From: an uncultured Gemmatimonadota bacterium
GTDB lineage: Bacteria > Gemmatimonadota > Gemmatimonadetes > Palauibacterales > Palauibacteraceae
DNA: 64,000 nucleotides
Assembly: GCA_913043255.1 (NCBI GenBank)
Contig: CAJWLK010000003.1
Coordinates: 143,401-207,400, forward strand
Direction: 5' to 3'
In this document: positions 33,291 through 43,178 of the stretch, piece after piece
Position numbering within the stretch: the first letter of the stretch is position 1
Layout: every line of letters starts with the position of its first letter
Program-made: the position numbers and the translations under genes
The notes under the pieces: generated by a model
Seen by the model: the letters and a program-made list of their open reading frames with translations, nothing else
Database searches by the model: none
Told to the model about the DNA's origin: nothing

Positions 33291-34310
33291 TCAGCGCGAA
33301 GAACCATTCGTCGGTGTCGCGAGCAAATGTGATGTGAAAGTGGTTAGGTCGATATTGGATCCAGAAAGGACAAGAGCAATCCGCTTGCCATGAAGCCGGT
33401 TTCGGAGAGGCCCGCATATTGCAGCGAGTGGGGCCGCCGAGGCGGGCTCAGAAACCAACTTTCCATCCTCAAACAATGCCCTCATTGCAACTCGGATCTC
33501 TTCATCGTCAACCAAAACGATATCGTCAACAAACTGTTGGATCAAAGAAAAACTATAGGGAGCTGCGTGTGGGGCTCCCAGACTATCCGCGATGGTGTTT
33601 ACCGCATCGATCGCCACAGGCGTACCTGCATCAACACTTCGTCTCATCGAGTCCGCGCCGACGGGTTCAACTCCGTACACGGCACAGCTGGGAAGCTGTT
33701 GTTTGATGGCTGCAGCCACCCCAGATATCAGCCCACCGCCACCGATCGGGACAACAACTGCTTCAACAGAAGGTAGATCTTCGGCCAACTCGAGTCCGAC
33801 GGTCGAAGTTCCGAGAGTTGTGTGAACGCCTTCAAACGGGTGGATGTAGAGTCGTTCATCCTCACGCTCAATTTCCTGGGCACGGGCAAACCCACTCTTT
33901 CCGTCGGAGGAAAACTCAATCTCTGCACCATATCGGCGGCAGCGGTCTACTCGAGCAGCATTAGCAGACTGGAGCATCACCACGCGCGCAGATGTGCCAA
34001 ATTCACGTGCGGCGTACGCGACTGCGATCGCGTGGTTGCCAGCACTGACGGCAGTGACTCCGCGCCGGATGGCTTCGTCATCAGCGCTGAGGATGTTCAT
34101 CAATGCGCCCCGGACTTTGAAGGAACCAGTGCGCTGAAAGAGTTCGAGCTTGAGGAATAGCTCGGCCTGATCGGGCAAAGTGGCGATATGATCATCGGGA
34201 GCCCAGTGACGAACAGGAGTTCGATCGATTTGGCCGTTGAGCTGTGCCATCGCCGCTCTACTCTCCTCAAGTGTAGGAGGTCTAGTTGAGTGCGAGCTTA
34301 ACTTTGGCAT
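33291..34310 (-). CDS. PLP-dependent threonine/serine dehydratase
   Basis: A 339-residue fold-type II PLP enzyme. The cofactor lysine is Lys65 in GSFKVRGA; the substrate loop SAGNHA is at 89-94 and the phosphate-binding Gly run GGGG at 190-193. It deaminates threonine or serine to the 2-oxo acid. It lacks the C-terminal regulatory ACT domain of biosynthetic IlvA, so it resembles the catabolic enzyme or serine racemase/hydroxyaspartate dehydratase types. It stands alone, divergent from the small membrane protein at 34426. Cytoplasmic; no signal peptide. Confidence 0.9.
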   Translation of the reverse strand: MPKLSSHSTRPPTLEESRAAMAQLNGQIDRTPVRHWAPDDHIATLPDQAELFLKLELFQRTGSFKVRGALMNILSADDEAIRRGVTAVSAGNHAIAVAYAAREFGTSARVVMLQSANAARVDRCRRYGAEIEFSSDGKSGFARAQEIEREDERLYIHPFEGVHTTLGTSTVGLELAEDLPSVEAVVVPIGGGGLISGVAAAIKQQLPSCAVYGVEPVGADSMRRSVDAGTPVAIDAVNTIADSLGAPHAAPYSFSLIQQFVDDIVLVDDEEIRVAMRALFEDGKLVSEPASAAPLAAICGPLRNRLHGKRIALVLSGSNIDLTTFTSHLLATPTNGSSR

Positions 34311-34425
34311 TCGTCTCCGGGGAGTTAGTTACGATACGCATAGGCTAAAACTCACCATTGAAGAAAACTAGGCTATACACCAATAATGATAGCAGGTGAA
34401 CCACTAGAGGTCTGGGCAAGATCAA

Positions 34426-34653
34426 GTGAGCGTTAATGTAATGAAACTTATCGGTTGGGTCCTGCTGGTTGTCGGATGGATTATCGTCACTGTTTATGGG
34501 GCATACTTTTTTTTGGCGGATCCCGAAGAAAGCGGATGGGAAAAGTGGGGTGGCGGACTACTCTGGGCTGGGGTTCTAGCACTCTTGATTTCAGTGGTTC
34601 GAGAACGTTACAAAGAATCGAAAACTGACCCCTATAAGGATGTATTAAGATGA
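34426..34653 (+). CDS. Small two-helix membrane protein
   Basis: A 75-residue protein with two transmembrane helices (about 8-30 and 43-62) linked by an acidic/aromatic loop (ADPEESGWEKWGG) and a charged C-terminus. It starts at GTG 34426; ATG 34441 is an alternative that keeps both helices. Its TGA overlaps the ATG of the YbjQ-family gene (ATGA), so the pair is coupled. No family recognised. Confidence 0.7.
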   Translation: MSVNVMKLIGWVLLVVGWIIVTVYGAYFFLADPEESGWEKWGGGLLWAGVLALLISVVRERYKESKTDPYKDVLR

Positions 34654-34973
34654 TCATAGTTACCACGGAGCACGTGCCTGGGGCGCGGACAACCGTAAAC
34701 TTGGGGTTAGTCCGCGGCAGTTCGATTCGGGCACGGCATGTTGGGAAAGATATTTTGGCATCTTTCCGAAACCTCGCTGGTGGCGAGGTCCATGAGTATA
34801 GCAAACTGCTAGGAGAGTCTCGGGAACAGGCAGTAGATCGGATGAAAGAAGAGGCGGAAGCTTTGGGCGCAGACGCAGTAGTCGGAGTCCGATTTCAAAC
34901 CTCTATGGTGATGCAAGGGGCTGCAGAAATGCTCTGCTATGGGACAGCGGTCAAGCTAGAAACATCTCTCTAG
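34650..34973 (+). CDS. YbjQ/UPF0145 family protein
   Basis: A 107-residue protein with the UPF0145 (YbjQ) signatures: N-terminal strand with TTEHVPG, central LVRGSSIRARHVGKDI, then AEALGADAVVGVRFQTS. These form small ring-like pentamers of unknown biochemical role, suggested in heavy-metal binding or surface sensing. No signal peptide. It overlaps the small membrane protein gene upstream by four bases, which may serve as its membrane partner. Confidence 0.88.
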   Translation: MIIVTTEHVPGARTTVNLGLVRGSSIRARHVGKDILASFRNLAGGEVHEYSKLLGESREQAVDRMKEEAEALGADAVVGVRFQTSMVMQGAAEMLCYGTAVKLETSL

Positions 34974-34991
34974 ATAACCCGGAAAAATTTG

Positions 34992-36452
34992 ATGAGGCTA
35001 CGCCTAAGGCCCATTTCCTTCGCAGCGGTGATCACTACTGGACTGACGATCACTGTAGGAGGTGTTGGGGCTCAGAGCGCGAAAACCGGGATTGAAGGTC
35101 GCTGGGGAGGCGCACTCACAATTATGGGGGCCGAACTACCCTTTTCGGTAACGTTCGAAAGGGTGGGCATTGAACTGCGCCCCTTCTCGGTAACGGAGGA
35201 CAGTCTTTCACGCCCGAAGGCCACCATGGATATCCCGGCACAAGGGGCATTTGATCTTCCACTCACCTCGTTTTCATATGAAAACAGCCGCGTCCACTTT
35301 GAGCTCCAGGCTGGCATAGGACTCGCCGTATGGGATGGGATTCATGAAGGGGACGTGATCGAGGGTGAGTTCACACAGAACGGTGCTCTCGGGACGTTTC
35401 GTATCGAACGAGACGATGTTGATGAAGTGGAAGAAGAACCCGAACTGCTTCCGTATCAACAAGAAGTGGTCACATTTGAGAACGGACAGTTCCACTTTGA
35501 AGGCACACTCACCCTGCCACATGGTCCTGGCCCATACCCGGCCGTGGTTATGATCACAGGATCGGGTCCCCAAGACCGTGATGAGCAAATCTTCGGATTC
35601 CGTCCGTTTAAGATCATCGCCGACCACCTGACGCGACTGAAGATTGCAGTCTATCGATACGATGATCGTGGGGTTGGCGGTTCGACGGGAAGCGTGTCCG
35701 AGGCGACAAGCTCCGATTTCGCTGATGATGTGTTGGCGGCGGTGGCCCGGGTCGGCGCTGACCCTAGAATAGATGCAGCCCGCATCGGACTTATTGGTCA
35801 CAGTGAAGGTGGCATAGTTGCGCCCATCGCAGCGAACCGGTCCAAGGCAATCTCTTTCGCGGTTCTGCTCGCGGGTACGAGTGTTACCGGGGCGGAAGTC
35901 ATCTATGAACAAGCTATGTTGATTGCACGTGCTGCAAATGCTTCAGAAGCTGACATCGCAGAGCAAACTCATTTCCAACAGCGAATGTTCGAAGCACTGA
36001 GTCGTGGCGAAGATCTTGAACAATTTCGAGATGAAATGGAGGCGGATTTTCGACAAGCGCTCGCTATGGCGTCTCCGGAAGAAAGGGAAGCCATCTCAGA
36101 TATCGACGAGTTCATCGAGACTCGTGTGAATGCTGAGATTGGGCGGATTCAGACGCCATGGTTCCGATATTTTTTGTCCTATGATCCGGCCGACGCCCTT
36201 CGACAGGTCAAAATCCCAATTTTGGCATTATTTGGAGAGATGGATCTGCAAGTTTCCCCGGCGCAAAATTACGAACTAATGGTCGAAGCTCTTAGCGGAA
36301 ACGACGATGTAACAATCGAACTGATTCCAGGAGCGAACCACTTATTCCAAGAGGCGGTAACGGGTTCGCCGAACGAGTATCCGACGCTGGACAAGTCCTT
36401 TATTCCGGGTTTCCTCGAGAAGATCTCTGACTGGATTCTCGCGCGCACGTAA
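34992..36452 (+). CDS. Exported alpha/beta hydrolase
   Basis: A 486-residue protein with a signal peptide (1 to about 27), an N-terminal beta-rich domain (about 30-150) and an alpha/beta-hydrolase domain. The nucleophile is Ser271 in GHSEGG; Asp in GEMDLQVSP and His in GANHLF complete the triad. The oxyanion-type motif ITGSGPQDRDE precedes it. Relatives are annotated as esterases or dienelactone-hydrolase-like proteins. ATG 34992 is preceded by an in-frame TTG 34989; the ribosome site is weak. It is 18 bases downstream of the YbjQ gene on the same strand. Confidence 0.87.
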   Translation: MRLRLRPISFAAVITTGLTITVGGVGAQSAKTGIEGRWGGALTIMGAELPFSVTFERVGIELRPFSVTEDSLSRPKATMDIPAQGAFDLPLTSFSYENSRVHFELQAGIGLAVWDGIHEGDVIEGEFTQNGALGTFRIERDDVDEVEEEPELLPYQQEVVTFENGQFHFEGTLTLPHGPGPYPAVVMITGSGPQDRDEQIFGFRPFKIIADHLTRLKIAVYRYDDRGVGGSTGSVSEATSSDFADDVLAAVARVGADPRIDAARIGLIGHSEGGIVAPIAANRSKAISFAVLLAGTSVTGAEVIYEQAMLIARAANASEADIAEQTHFQQRMFEALSRGEDLEQFRDEMEADFRQALAMASPEEREAISDIDEFIETRVNAEIGRIQTPWFRYFLSYDPADALRQVKIPILALFGEMDLQVSPAQNYELMVEALSGNDDVTIELIPGANHLFQEAVTGSPNEYPTLDKSFIPGFLEKISDWILART

Positions 36453-36570
36453 CACGTAACAAGTGACTGGTCCTAGATTCGCTGAGGGTTGCGAGATTTT
36501 CACCCTGGCGCAGACTGCGTCGCTTGGTACCTTCGCCCTCCACTGAACCGTTCGACTGTGAGACTGAATT

Positions 36571-37875
36571 ATGAGACCGATTTTCGCCGCTTTATTAGTA
36601 GTGCTTACAATGCCAATCGTTTTGAGCGCACAGGATGCCATCGATGAGGTGCGTAAGTTAGCTGGCCATCCAACCATCGAGCGTGCATTTGAAATTATTG
36701 AGGAACTCGAACCACGAACCATCAGTGACCTGGTAAAACTAACACAGGTTGCGGCGCCGCCGTTCATGGAAGAAAAGCGAGCTGCTGTTTATGCGGAATG
36801 GCTTGCAGAAGCTGGGGCAGACTCGGTTTTCATCGACGATGAAGGCAATGTGGTTGCGATTCGATTTGGGCTTGGTGGTGAGCGGAGTCAGACGACGGGT
36901 GGCGAAGTGCGCACGGTAGCCATCTCCGGGCACCTCGACACCGTTTTTCCAGACGATATGGATGTGACGGTTAGACAGCGTGGAGACACGTTGTTTGCGC
37001 CCGGGATCGGTGACGATACGAGAGGTCTCGTTTCAGTACTTACGGTGCTAAGAGCACTAGAAGGGGCAGGGGTCGAAACTCAGGCCGATGTTCGCCTCAT
37101 CGGAGTCGTCGGGGAAGAAGGGGTGGGTGATCTGAGAGGGATGAAGCACCTGTTCCGGGAGGGAGGGGATCCGATCCATACCTGGATCGATGTCGACGGG
37201 ACGGGGCTTGGTAGTATCGTTAACAAGGGTTTGGGGTCCCACCGATTCCGCGTCACATTTCGCGGACCAGGTGGCCACTCATGGGGTGCCTTTGGGCTTG
37301 CAAACCCCGCCCACGCACTTGGCCGAGCAATTCGTTACTTCCAGGATGTCGCAGACACGTTGACCCGGACCGGTCCCCGGACGAGCTATAACGTGGGCCG
37401 CCTTGGAGGTGGGACTTCGGTTAACTCAATTCCATTTGAGGCTCAGATGGAAGTTGACATGAGGTCTGAAAGCGAAGGAAGTCTCGAACGGATTGACGCT
37501 GCATTTCGGGCGGCCATGGCACGAGCGCTGACAGAAGAAAATGATCTCAGACGGGGAGGCCCAGAACTCGAGCTTGAACTCGATCAAATCGGAGATCGGC
37601 CTTCGGGCGAAATCTCTGATACTGATCCACTTGTCGTGCGGGCACAGGAGGTCATGCGGATATTCGGTTCTGAGCCTCAACTGCGGCGCTCATCGACCGA
37701 TTCTAATATTCCGATCTCCCTGGGTATCCCAGCGGTGACCATTGGGAGTGGGGGTGTCGGTGGTGGTGCGCATTCACCCGGCGAATGGTGGATCAACCGT
37801 GACGGTCACTTGGGAATTCAGGCAGGACTGCTTCTCCTTGTCAGTGAAGCGGGGCTGGCCCAACCAGTTCCCTAA
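36571..37875 (+). CDS. Exported M20-family zinc peptidase
   Basis: A 434-residue metallopeptidase of the M20 family, closest in style to peptidase T-like or carboxypeptidase members. A signal peptide (1-20) exports it. Zinc and catalytic residues seen are His121 and Asp123 (SGHLDT), Asp148/149 (GIGDD), the catalytic Glu pair 182-183 (GEEG) and the dimerisation domain opening with GPGGHSWGAFG. The final metal His is in GGGAHSPGEW. It cleaves N- or C-terminal amino acids of short peptides in the periplasm. ATG 36571; the ribosome site is not clear. Confidence 0.9.
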   Translation: MRPIFAALLVVLTMPIVLSAQDAIDEVRKLAGHPTIERAFEIIEELEPRTISDLVKLTQVAAPPFMEEKRAAVYAEWLAEAGADSVFIDDEGNVVAIRFGLGGERSQTTGGEVRTVAISGHLDTVFPDDMDVTVRQRGDTLFAPGIGDDTRGLVSVLTVLRALEGAGVETQADVRLIGVVGEEGVGDLRGMKHLFREGGDPIHTWIDVDGTGLGSIVNKGLGSHRFRVTFRGPGGHSWGAFGLANPAHALGRAIRYFQDVADTLTRTGPRTSYNVGRLGGGTSVNSIPFEAQMEVDMRSESEGSLERIDAAFRAAMARALTEENDLRRGGPELELELDQIGDRPSGEISDTDPLVVRAQEVMRIFGSEPQLRRSSTDSNIPISLGIPAVTIGSGGVGGGAHSPGEWWINRDGHLGIQAGLLLLVSEAGLAQPVP

Positions 37876-37945
37876 CCGGGCGAAAGATTTGACGAAGAAA
37901 CCTATTAGTGTTTGACGTGATTGTTATTCGAATAGTTTGCGAAAC

Positions 37946-38884
37946 ATGAACCCTGGCCCTGCTTCGGCTAAAAAGGTGGCCATTGGCCTAGCGGCCGTGT
38001 ATCTGGGGTGGGGGTCGACGTATCTTGCCATCCGCTTTGCAGTGGAAACTATTCCACCGTTTTTCCTAGGTGGAGTAAGGTTTCTTGTGGCTGGGGTCAT
38101 TGTTTTTCTCTGGCTGCGTGCCCGTGGTGCACCGATGCCTGGCCGAGTGGAGTGGAAGGTTGCTCTCATCTCGGGGAGTTTAATGATCACGGCAGGAAAC
38201 GGTCTTATCAATTGGTCCGGTCAGTTTATACCATCAAGCCTTATCGCTTTGCTCGTCGCCCCCGTTCCTCTATGGCTCGTCGCGATAGCGCGATTTGGTC
38301 CAGATCAGGAAAGTCCAGGTCGCAGCGAGATGCTTGGCCTTTTCTCCGGCCTGCTGGGAGTCGTTGTACTTCTGGGGGGATCTGATGCAAAAATTGGACT
38401 CGGAAATGCCACTGCTGGACTTGTACTTTTAGCATCCTTGGCCGTGATCCTTGCGTCGATCATTTGGTCTTTCGGCTCCTTGTATATTCGTCGAACCCAA
38501 CTGCCACAGTCTGCCCTTTATATGTCATCCATAACGATGATTGCGGGGGGTGCAATGCAGTTGCTGGTCAGCGTCGGAACTGGAGAGATGGGGCGTCTCT
38601 CACCGAGCAACATTTCAGCTGCATCATGGGGGTCTCTCGCGTATTTAATTGTTGTGGGTTCGATCATCAGTTTCTCGGCCTACTCCTGGTTACTAAGGGT
38701 CGTCCGTCCTGCTCTGGCCGGAACGTATGCGTACGTTAACCCAGTGGTTGCATTGTTCTTGGGGTGGTGGTTGGCAAACGAAACCATGACAGTACCTATG
38801 TTGTTCGGAACCTTAATTATCGTATTGGCTGTTAGCTTGGTTCAGCGCAACCGGCCTGGCACTCCAACTCCGCGGCCGTCTTAG
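37946..38884 (+). CDS. EamA/DMT-family transporter
   Basis: A 312-residue membrane protein with ten predicted transmembrane segments in two five-helix EamA repeats, the usual length for a drug/metabolite exporter. The first repeat has the typical YLGWGSTYLAIRFAVETIPP; the second has AYVNPVVALFLGWW. Many members export amino acids or related metabolites. ATG 37946 is preferred; TTG 37937 is also in frame. Confidence 0.9.
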   Translation: MNPGPASAKKVAIGLAAVYLGWGSTYLAIRFAVETIPPFFLGGVRFLVAGVIVFLWLRARGAPMPGRVEWKVALISGSLMITAGNGLINWSGQFIPSSLIALLVAPVPLWLVAIARFGPDQESPGRSEMLGLFSGLLGVVVLLGGSDAKIGLGNATAGLVLLASLAVILASIIWSFGSLYIRRTQLPQSALYMSSITMIAGGAMQLLVSVGTGEMGRLSPSNISAASWGSLAYLIVVGSIISFSAYSWLLRVVRPALAGTYAYVNPVVALFLGWWLANETMTVPMLFGTLIIVLAVSLVQRNRPGTPTPRPS

Positions 38885-38898
38885 ATAGGAGGTTTCGT

Positions 38899-40359
38899 GT
38901 GCGTACACATCGTCTGATTCCAGCGACGACAATGTTGCTGGTATCCATGGCTTCACCGGCTGATGGACAATCAAACGAGGTTGAATACATTGATCCGGTC
39001 GAAGTTCGAACAAACAAAGCGGGCATGGCGGCTCACCACATCTGCTCCGGTATGTTTGTGGTTGGGCGTGATTACGAGCGAATAGCCAGCCAGGTTGTTG
39101 CTCAGGACATTCGCCGGTTCGAGATCTTCGACTGGCAGGATGATTTCGAATACGAAGTGAACTGGGGAAGTCGCACTGCTTCCGTGTGGGGTGATGACAT
39201 CCCTAGACAGTCGGCCGAATACAACGGTGACCAAGGGTGTACGATCCTGCCGGAGGGCTTCGATGACGTCACCTTTGAACCCGTGGTTGTCCCGCGTCGT
39301 ATCCCCGATCCGTCGACCACCATGTGGCCGATGGGTGATATGGGAGCGTATCACGAGACGATGCCACGCGAAGTGGATGAGTCGAAGCTTAACTATGCGC
39401 TCGATTGGGTTATGGGACAGGAAGAACACAACACGCGAGCGCTAGTTGTTGTCTACAAGGGGAAGATCATTGGTGAACGATATGCCTCTGGTTTCTCGCG
39501 TAACACACCTCAGATCTCTTGGTCACAAGGGAAGAGTGTCGCGAGCGCTTTGGTCGGTGCAGCTATGGAATCGGACCATCTTCAGGTTGGGCTTGATGAC
39601 CCGGCTCCCGTCGCGGCATGGCATAAGGGAGATGACCCGAGACGCGAAATTCAAATGCGCGACCTCCTCCAGATGAGTTCTGGCCTCGATTTTCTGAACT
39701 GGGGGCTAGGTCAGCCTGAATCGTGGACAGACGAGAATGAACACTTTCGCATTTATTTCGAAGGGATCGATGTATATACGCACGCCATCGAACAGCCTAT
39801 GGACCTTGGCCACGGTGAGCAGATGCGCTACCGCAACTCAGACCCGCTAACGCTTAGTTTTATCCTTAAACAGGCGGCGGAAGCTCGCGGCGAGGAGTGG
39901 CTTACGTACCCTCAACGGTTGCTATTCGACCGAATAGGTGCCCGGAACTTTGTTTTGGAAACCGATGCGTGGGGCAACTTCATCATCACGGGATACGACT
40001 ATGGTAGCGCGTGGGACTGGGTACGGTTCGGGCTTCTCCACCTGTGGGATGGCGTTTGGCCGTCTTCGAGGGGCGGCCCGAGCGACCGGATTCTGCCCAA
40101 AGGTTGGGTCGATTTTGTACGGTCTCCTTCGCCCGGAGAAGGTGGACAAAACTATGGTGGTCTATTTTGGCTGAACTTAGGGGAGAGCTTGCCACGGGCC
40201 CCGTCGGACACCTACTACGCGGCTGGATTTATGGGGCAATACACCGCGATCATTCCATCTTATGATATGGTGATCGTTCGTTTGGGCCCTAGTCCTGGAA
40301 ACACGACGCAGTTTTTATCCGACATAATAGGTGAGATTGCCGGTGCTATTAGCCCTTAG
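38899..40359 (+). CDS. Exported serine hydrolase, beta-lactamase-related
   Basis: A 486-residue protein with a signal peptide (1-24) and a class C beta-lactamase/DD-peptidase-like domain. The SxxK motif is Ser209-Gln-Gly-Lys212 (SWSQGK) and the YxN motif is in MRYRNSDPLT. The N-terminal 130 residues form an additional domain. Such enzymes often act as esterases or peptidases rather than antibiotic hydrolases. GTG 38899 is preceded by ATAGGAGGTTTC, a strong ribosome site, and lies 14 bases after the transporter gene, so they are probably co-transcribed. Confidence 0.87.
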   Translation: MRTHRLIPATTMLLVSMASPADGQSNEVEYIDPVEVRTNKAGMAAHHICSGMFVVGRDYERIASQVVAQDIRRFEIFDWQDDFEYEVNWGSRTASVWGDDIPRQSAEYNGDQGCTILPEGFDDVTFEPVVVPRRIPDPSTTMWPMGDMGAYHETMPREVDESKLNYALDWVMGQEEHNTRALVVVYKGKIIGERYASGFSRNTPQISWSQGKSVASALVGAAMESDHLQVGLDDPAPVAAWHKGDDPRREIQMRDLLQMSSGLDFLNWGLGQPESWTDENEHFRIYFEGIDVYTHAIEQPMDLGHGEQMRYRNSDPLTLSFILKQAAEARGEEWLTYPQRLLFDRIGARNFVLETDAWGNFIITGYDYGSAWDWVRFGLLHLWDGVWPSSRGGPSDRILPKGWVDFVRSPSPGEGGQNYGGLFWLNLGESLPRAPSDTYYAAGFMGQYTAIIPSYDMVIVRLGPSPGNTTQFLSDIIGEIAGAISP

Positions 40360-40451
40360 TTAGAGAAAATTTCCGGTGGTTCCGTAACGTTTTGGGCCCC
40401 GGACTACAAAGATACGCAGCTATGTCAGTGTCCCCCAGAAGGAGGTTCACC

Positions 40452-43130
40452 GTGTCGAAGTTGCACGTATGGGTCGCAGTAATTCTGCTCGCTACCACAC
40501 TACCGAAGATTGCGTCTGGCCAAAATGTGGAGGCGATCCCAACCATCGAAGAAAAGACTTCTTCGATGGAAAAAATGGACGGGTTTATTCCGCTCTATTG
40601 GGACAATTCGACAGGTAAGCTCTGGTTGGAGGTGGGAAGATGGGATACGGATATGCTCCATATGACCGGGTTAGCATCGGGCCTGGGATCAAATGACATC
40701 GGACTCGATCGCGGTGCGCTCGCAGGATCGCGTGTTGTTCGTTTCCATCGAGTAGGACCCAAAGTTCTTCTAATCCAGCCGAATCTCGATTTTCGCGCAA
40801 GCAGTTCCAACGCGATGGAAGTCCGTGCCGTAGAAGACGCATTCGCACCGTCTACGCTTTGGGGGTTCACGGTAGCAGCCGAGACCAATGGGCGTGTTCT
40901 CGTCGACGCAACTGAATTTTTCGTCCGCGATATGGTGAACTGGAGCGCACGGATGCGTCCGGGATCGTACCGGCTCGATAGCAGTCGGAGTGCAGTGTAT
41001 CTGCCAATGACAAAAGGTTTTCCAGAGAACACCGAAATTGAAGTCTCTTTGACTTTTGTTCTCCAACCAGGTGGGACAGGAAGGGTTGTGGATGGTCCAT
41101 GGCCGAGTGCTCCGGGTTCAACACGGGCCTTTGAGGGGGTACGGAATGTTGCGGCCAATGGTGAAGCAGCTACGCTTCGGTTGCACCATTCGTTCGTTCA
41201 GTTACCTGAGCTGGGCGAATATACGCCTCGGGCTTTTGACCCACGGGCAGGGTATGGGGCGATGACCTATGCTGACTACTCGGTGCCCCTCGGTGAATCC
41301 ATGGAACGCCGGTTCATCCGCCGACACCGATTAGAGAAGGCCACCCCGGCAGCCGAGATCAGCGATCCGGTGGAGCCGATCGTCTATTATCTGGATCAGG
41401 GAGCACCAGAACCGATTCGGACGGCACTTTTGGAAGGGGCTCGCTGGTGGAACCAGGCTTTTGAAGCGGCGGGGTATCGTGATGGGTTCCAAGTGAAAAT
41501 GCTCCCCGAAGGCGTCAGCTCACACGATGTTCGGTACAATGTGATCAACTGGGTGCATCGGTCCACACGCGGTTGGAGTACGGGAGGTTCAGTAACGGAT
41601 CCTCGAACTGGTGAAATTCTCAAAGGTGTGGTGACACTGGGGTCACTCCGGTGGCGTCAGGATTATATGATCGCCGAAGGTCTTCTTTCTCCATACGCAA
41701 ACGGAGACGAGGATCCCGAGGGCCTTGCTGAGTGGGCCCTTGCCCGTATTCGACAACTTTCCGCTCACGAGGTAGGGCACACACTTGGGCTCGGCCACAA
41801 TTACTACGATAGCGATAAGGGTCGGATCTCGGTTATGGATTACCCGCACCCTCTAGTTACGCTCGCATCTGACGGAAACCTCGACTACTCGGAGGTCTAC
41901 GACACAGATATTGGTGAGTGGGATAAGGTCGCCATCCAATACGGATATAGCGATTTTCCGGAAGGCACTGATGAGACGGGCCGTCTTCAACAGATCCTCG
42001 ATGAAGCCTGGGCAGAAGATGTGATCTATTTAACGAACCAGGATGTCAGCACTCACCCGCGTGCCGACCAGTGGTCCAATGGTACTGACGCTGCGGCGGA
42101 ACTCACGCGAATGATGCAGGTGAGACGAAACGCACTCGATCGTTTCGGCGAGAACGCGATCCGAGAGGGACGCCCGATGGCGACCATGGAAGAGGTGTTG
42201 GTGCCGCTTTACATGCACCATCGATATCAAGTGGAAGCAGCAGCCTCCATGTTAGGTGGCATCGACTATATTTATGCACTTCGGGGGGATGATCGAACTC
42301 CGATGAAACGAGTGTCTGCCGAGGCGCAGCTAGCAGCATTGGACGCGTTATTGGGCACTCTCCAGCCCGAACAACTTACGATCCCAGTCGAAGTGTTGGA
42401 TTTGCTGCCACCAAGGCCGCCGGGGTTTGGGCGTACGCGCGAGCTTTTCCCCCGTTACACGGGCATTGCGTTCGACGCGATCACCCCCGCGGTGGTAGCG
42501 GCAGACCACACAGTCTCGCAAATGTTGCAGCCGTCACGGGCGGCGCGACTCCTTGAGCAGGCTGTGATCGACCCTTCGCTTCCCGGCCTATCTTACATCC
42601 TCAATTCTCTGAGAAGCTTAGTGACGTTCGCGCCCGTCAATTACATTCCAGAGTTAGGACCCTATGCGTCCGTAGAGTCATACGAGAACGAAATCAGGCG
42701 TTCTGTTAGTCGAGTGATTGTGGAACGAATCATGGCGCTGGCAGCAAGTTCACCAATGCCGCAGGTACGGGGACACGCCACGGCATGGCTTGCTGATACT
42801 TATCGTGTCTTGCAAACCCAGCTTTTTGATCCTGGTTGCGTTGCTTGGTGCAGATATGACAACGATGAGTACCGTTCATGGCGATGGTTTTGGTATGCAA
42901 TGTACCAGGACATTGAGCGGTTCCTTACGCGACCGGCAAACCCTTATTCACTTCCTTTGACGCCTGGTGCCCCACCAGGTGCTCCGATCGGTCAGCCGGC
43001 CATGGATTGGTTGGGTGGGTCTGCAGCGATAACGGAAGATGTTTTGTGGAACACTTCCGGTCCTGCCGGTTGGGGGTATGCCTGGCTTCAGGCAGGGGCT
43101 CCGTCATGTTCGGTGGAACCGAAAAGCTAA
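40452..43130 (+). CDS. Large exported zinc metalloprotease, DUF4953/DUF5117 type
   Basis: An 892-residue secreted protein. A signal peptide (1-23, ending ASGQ) is followed by an N-terminal DUF5117-like region, then a metzincin-type catalytic domain with HEVGHTLGLGHN (His439, Glu440, His443, His449) and a downstream Met turn (SVMDYPHP), and a long C-terminal DUF4953-like helical domain. Members are presumed extracytoplasmic peptidases. GTG 40452 is chosen because AAGGAGG lies six bases upstream and the signal peptide starts there; the frame is open back to 40392. A large hairpin follows the stop, shared with the convergent transporter gene. Confidence 0.9.
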   Translation: MSKLHVWVAVILLATTLPKIASGQNVEAIPTIEEKTSSMEKMDGFIPLYWDNSTGKLWLEVGRWDTDMLHMTGLASGLGSNDIGLDRGALAGSRVVRFHRVGPKVLLIQPNLDFRASSSNAMEVRAVEDAFAPSTLWGFTVAAETNGRVLVDATEFFVRDMVNWSARMRPGSYRLDSSRSAVYLPMTKGFPENTEIEVSLTFVLQPGGTGRVVDGPWPSAPGSTRAFEGVRNVAANGEAATLRLHHSFVQLPELGEYTPRAFDPRAGYGAMTYADYSVPLGESMERRFIRRHRLEKATPAAEISDPVEPIVYYLDQGAPEPIRTALLEGARWWNQAFEAAGYRDGFQVKMLPEGVSSHDVRYNVINWVHRSTRGWSTGGSVTDPRTGEILKGVVTLGSLRWRQDYMIAEGLLSPYANGDEDPEGLAEWALARIRQLSAHEVGHTLGLGHNYYDSDKGRISVMDYPHPLVTLASDGNLDYSEVYDTDIGEWDKVAIQYGYSDFPEGTDETGRLQQILDEAWAEDVIYLTNQDVSTHPRADQWSNGTDAAAELTRMMQVRRNALDRFGENAIREGRPMATMEEVLVPLYMHHRYQVEAAASMLGGIDYIYALRGDDRTPMKRVSAEAQLAALDALLGTLQPEQLTIPVEVLDLLPPRPPGFGRTRELFPRYTGIAFDAITPAVVAADHTVSQMLQPSRAARLLEQAVIDPSLPGLSYILNSLRSLVTFAPVNYIPELGPYASVESYENEIRRSVSRVIVERIMALAASSPMPQVRGHATAWLADTYRVLQTQLFDPGCVAWCRYDNDEYRSWRWFWYAMYQDIERFLTRPANPYSLPLTPGAPPGAPIGQPAMDWLGGSAAITEDVLWNTSGPAGWGYAWLQAGAPSCSVEPKS

Positions 43131-43141
43131 TGACCATACGA

Positions 43142-43178
43142 CTAGACAGGGCACCGAGCGGCCGGTGCCTTCGTCTAG
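43142..43178. terminator. Bidirectional terminator-like hairpin
   Basis: CTAGAC plus GGCACCG pair with CGGTGCC plus GTCTAG in a long, nearly perfect stem (one bulged base, one G-T pair, six-base loop). It lies between two convergent genes and its right arm overlaps the stop codon of the minus-strand transporter gene. Confidence 0.6.
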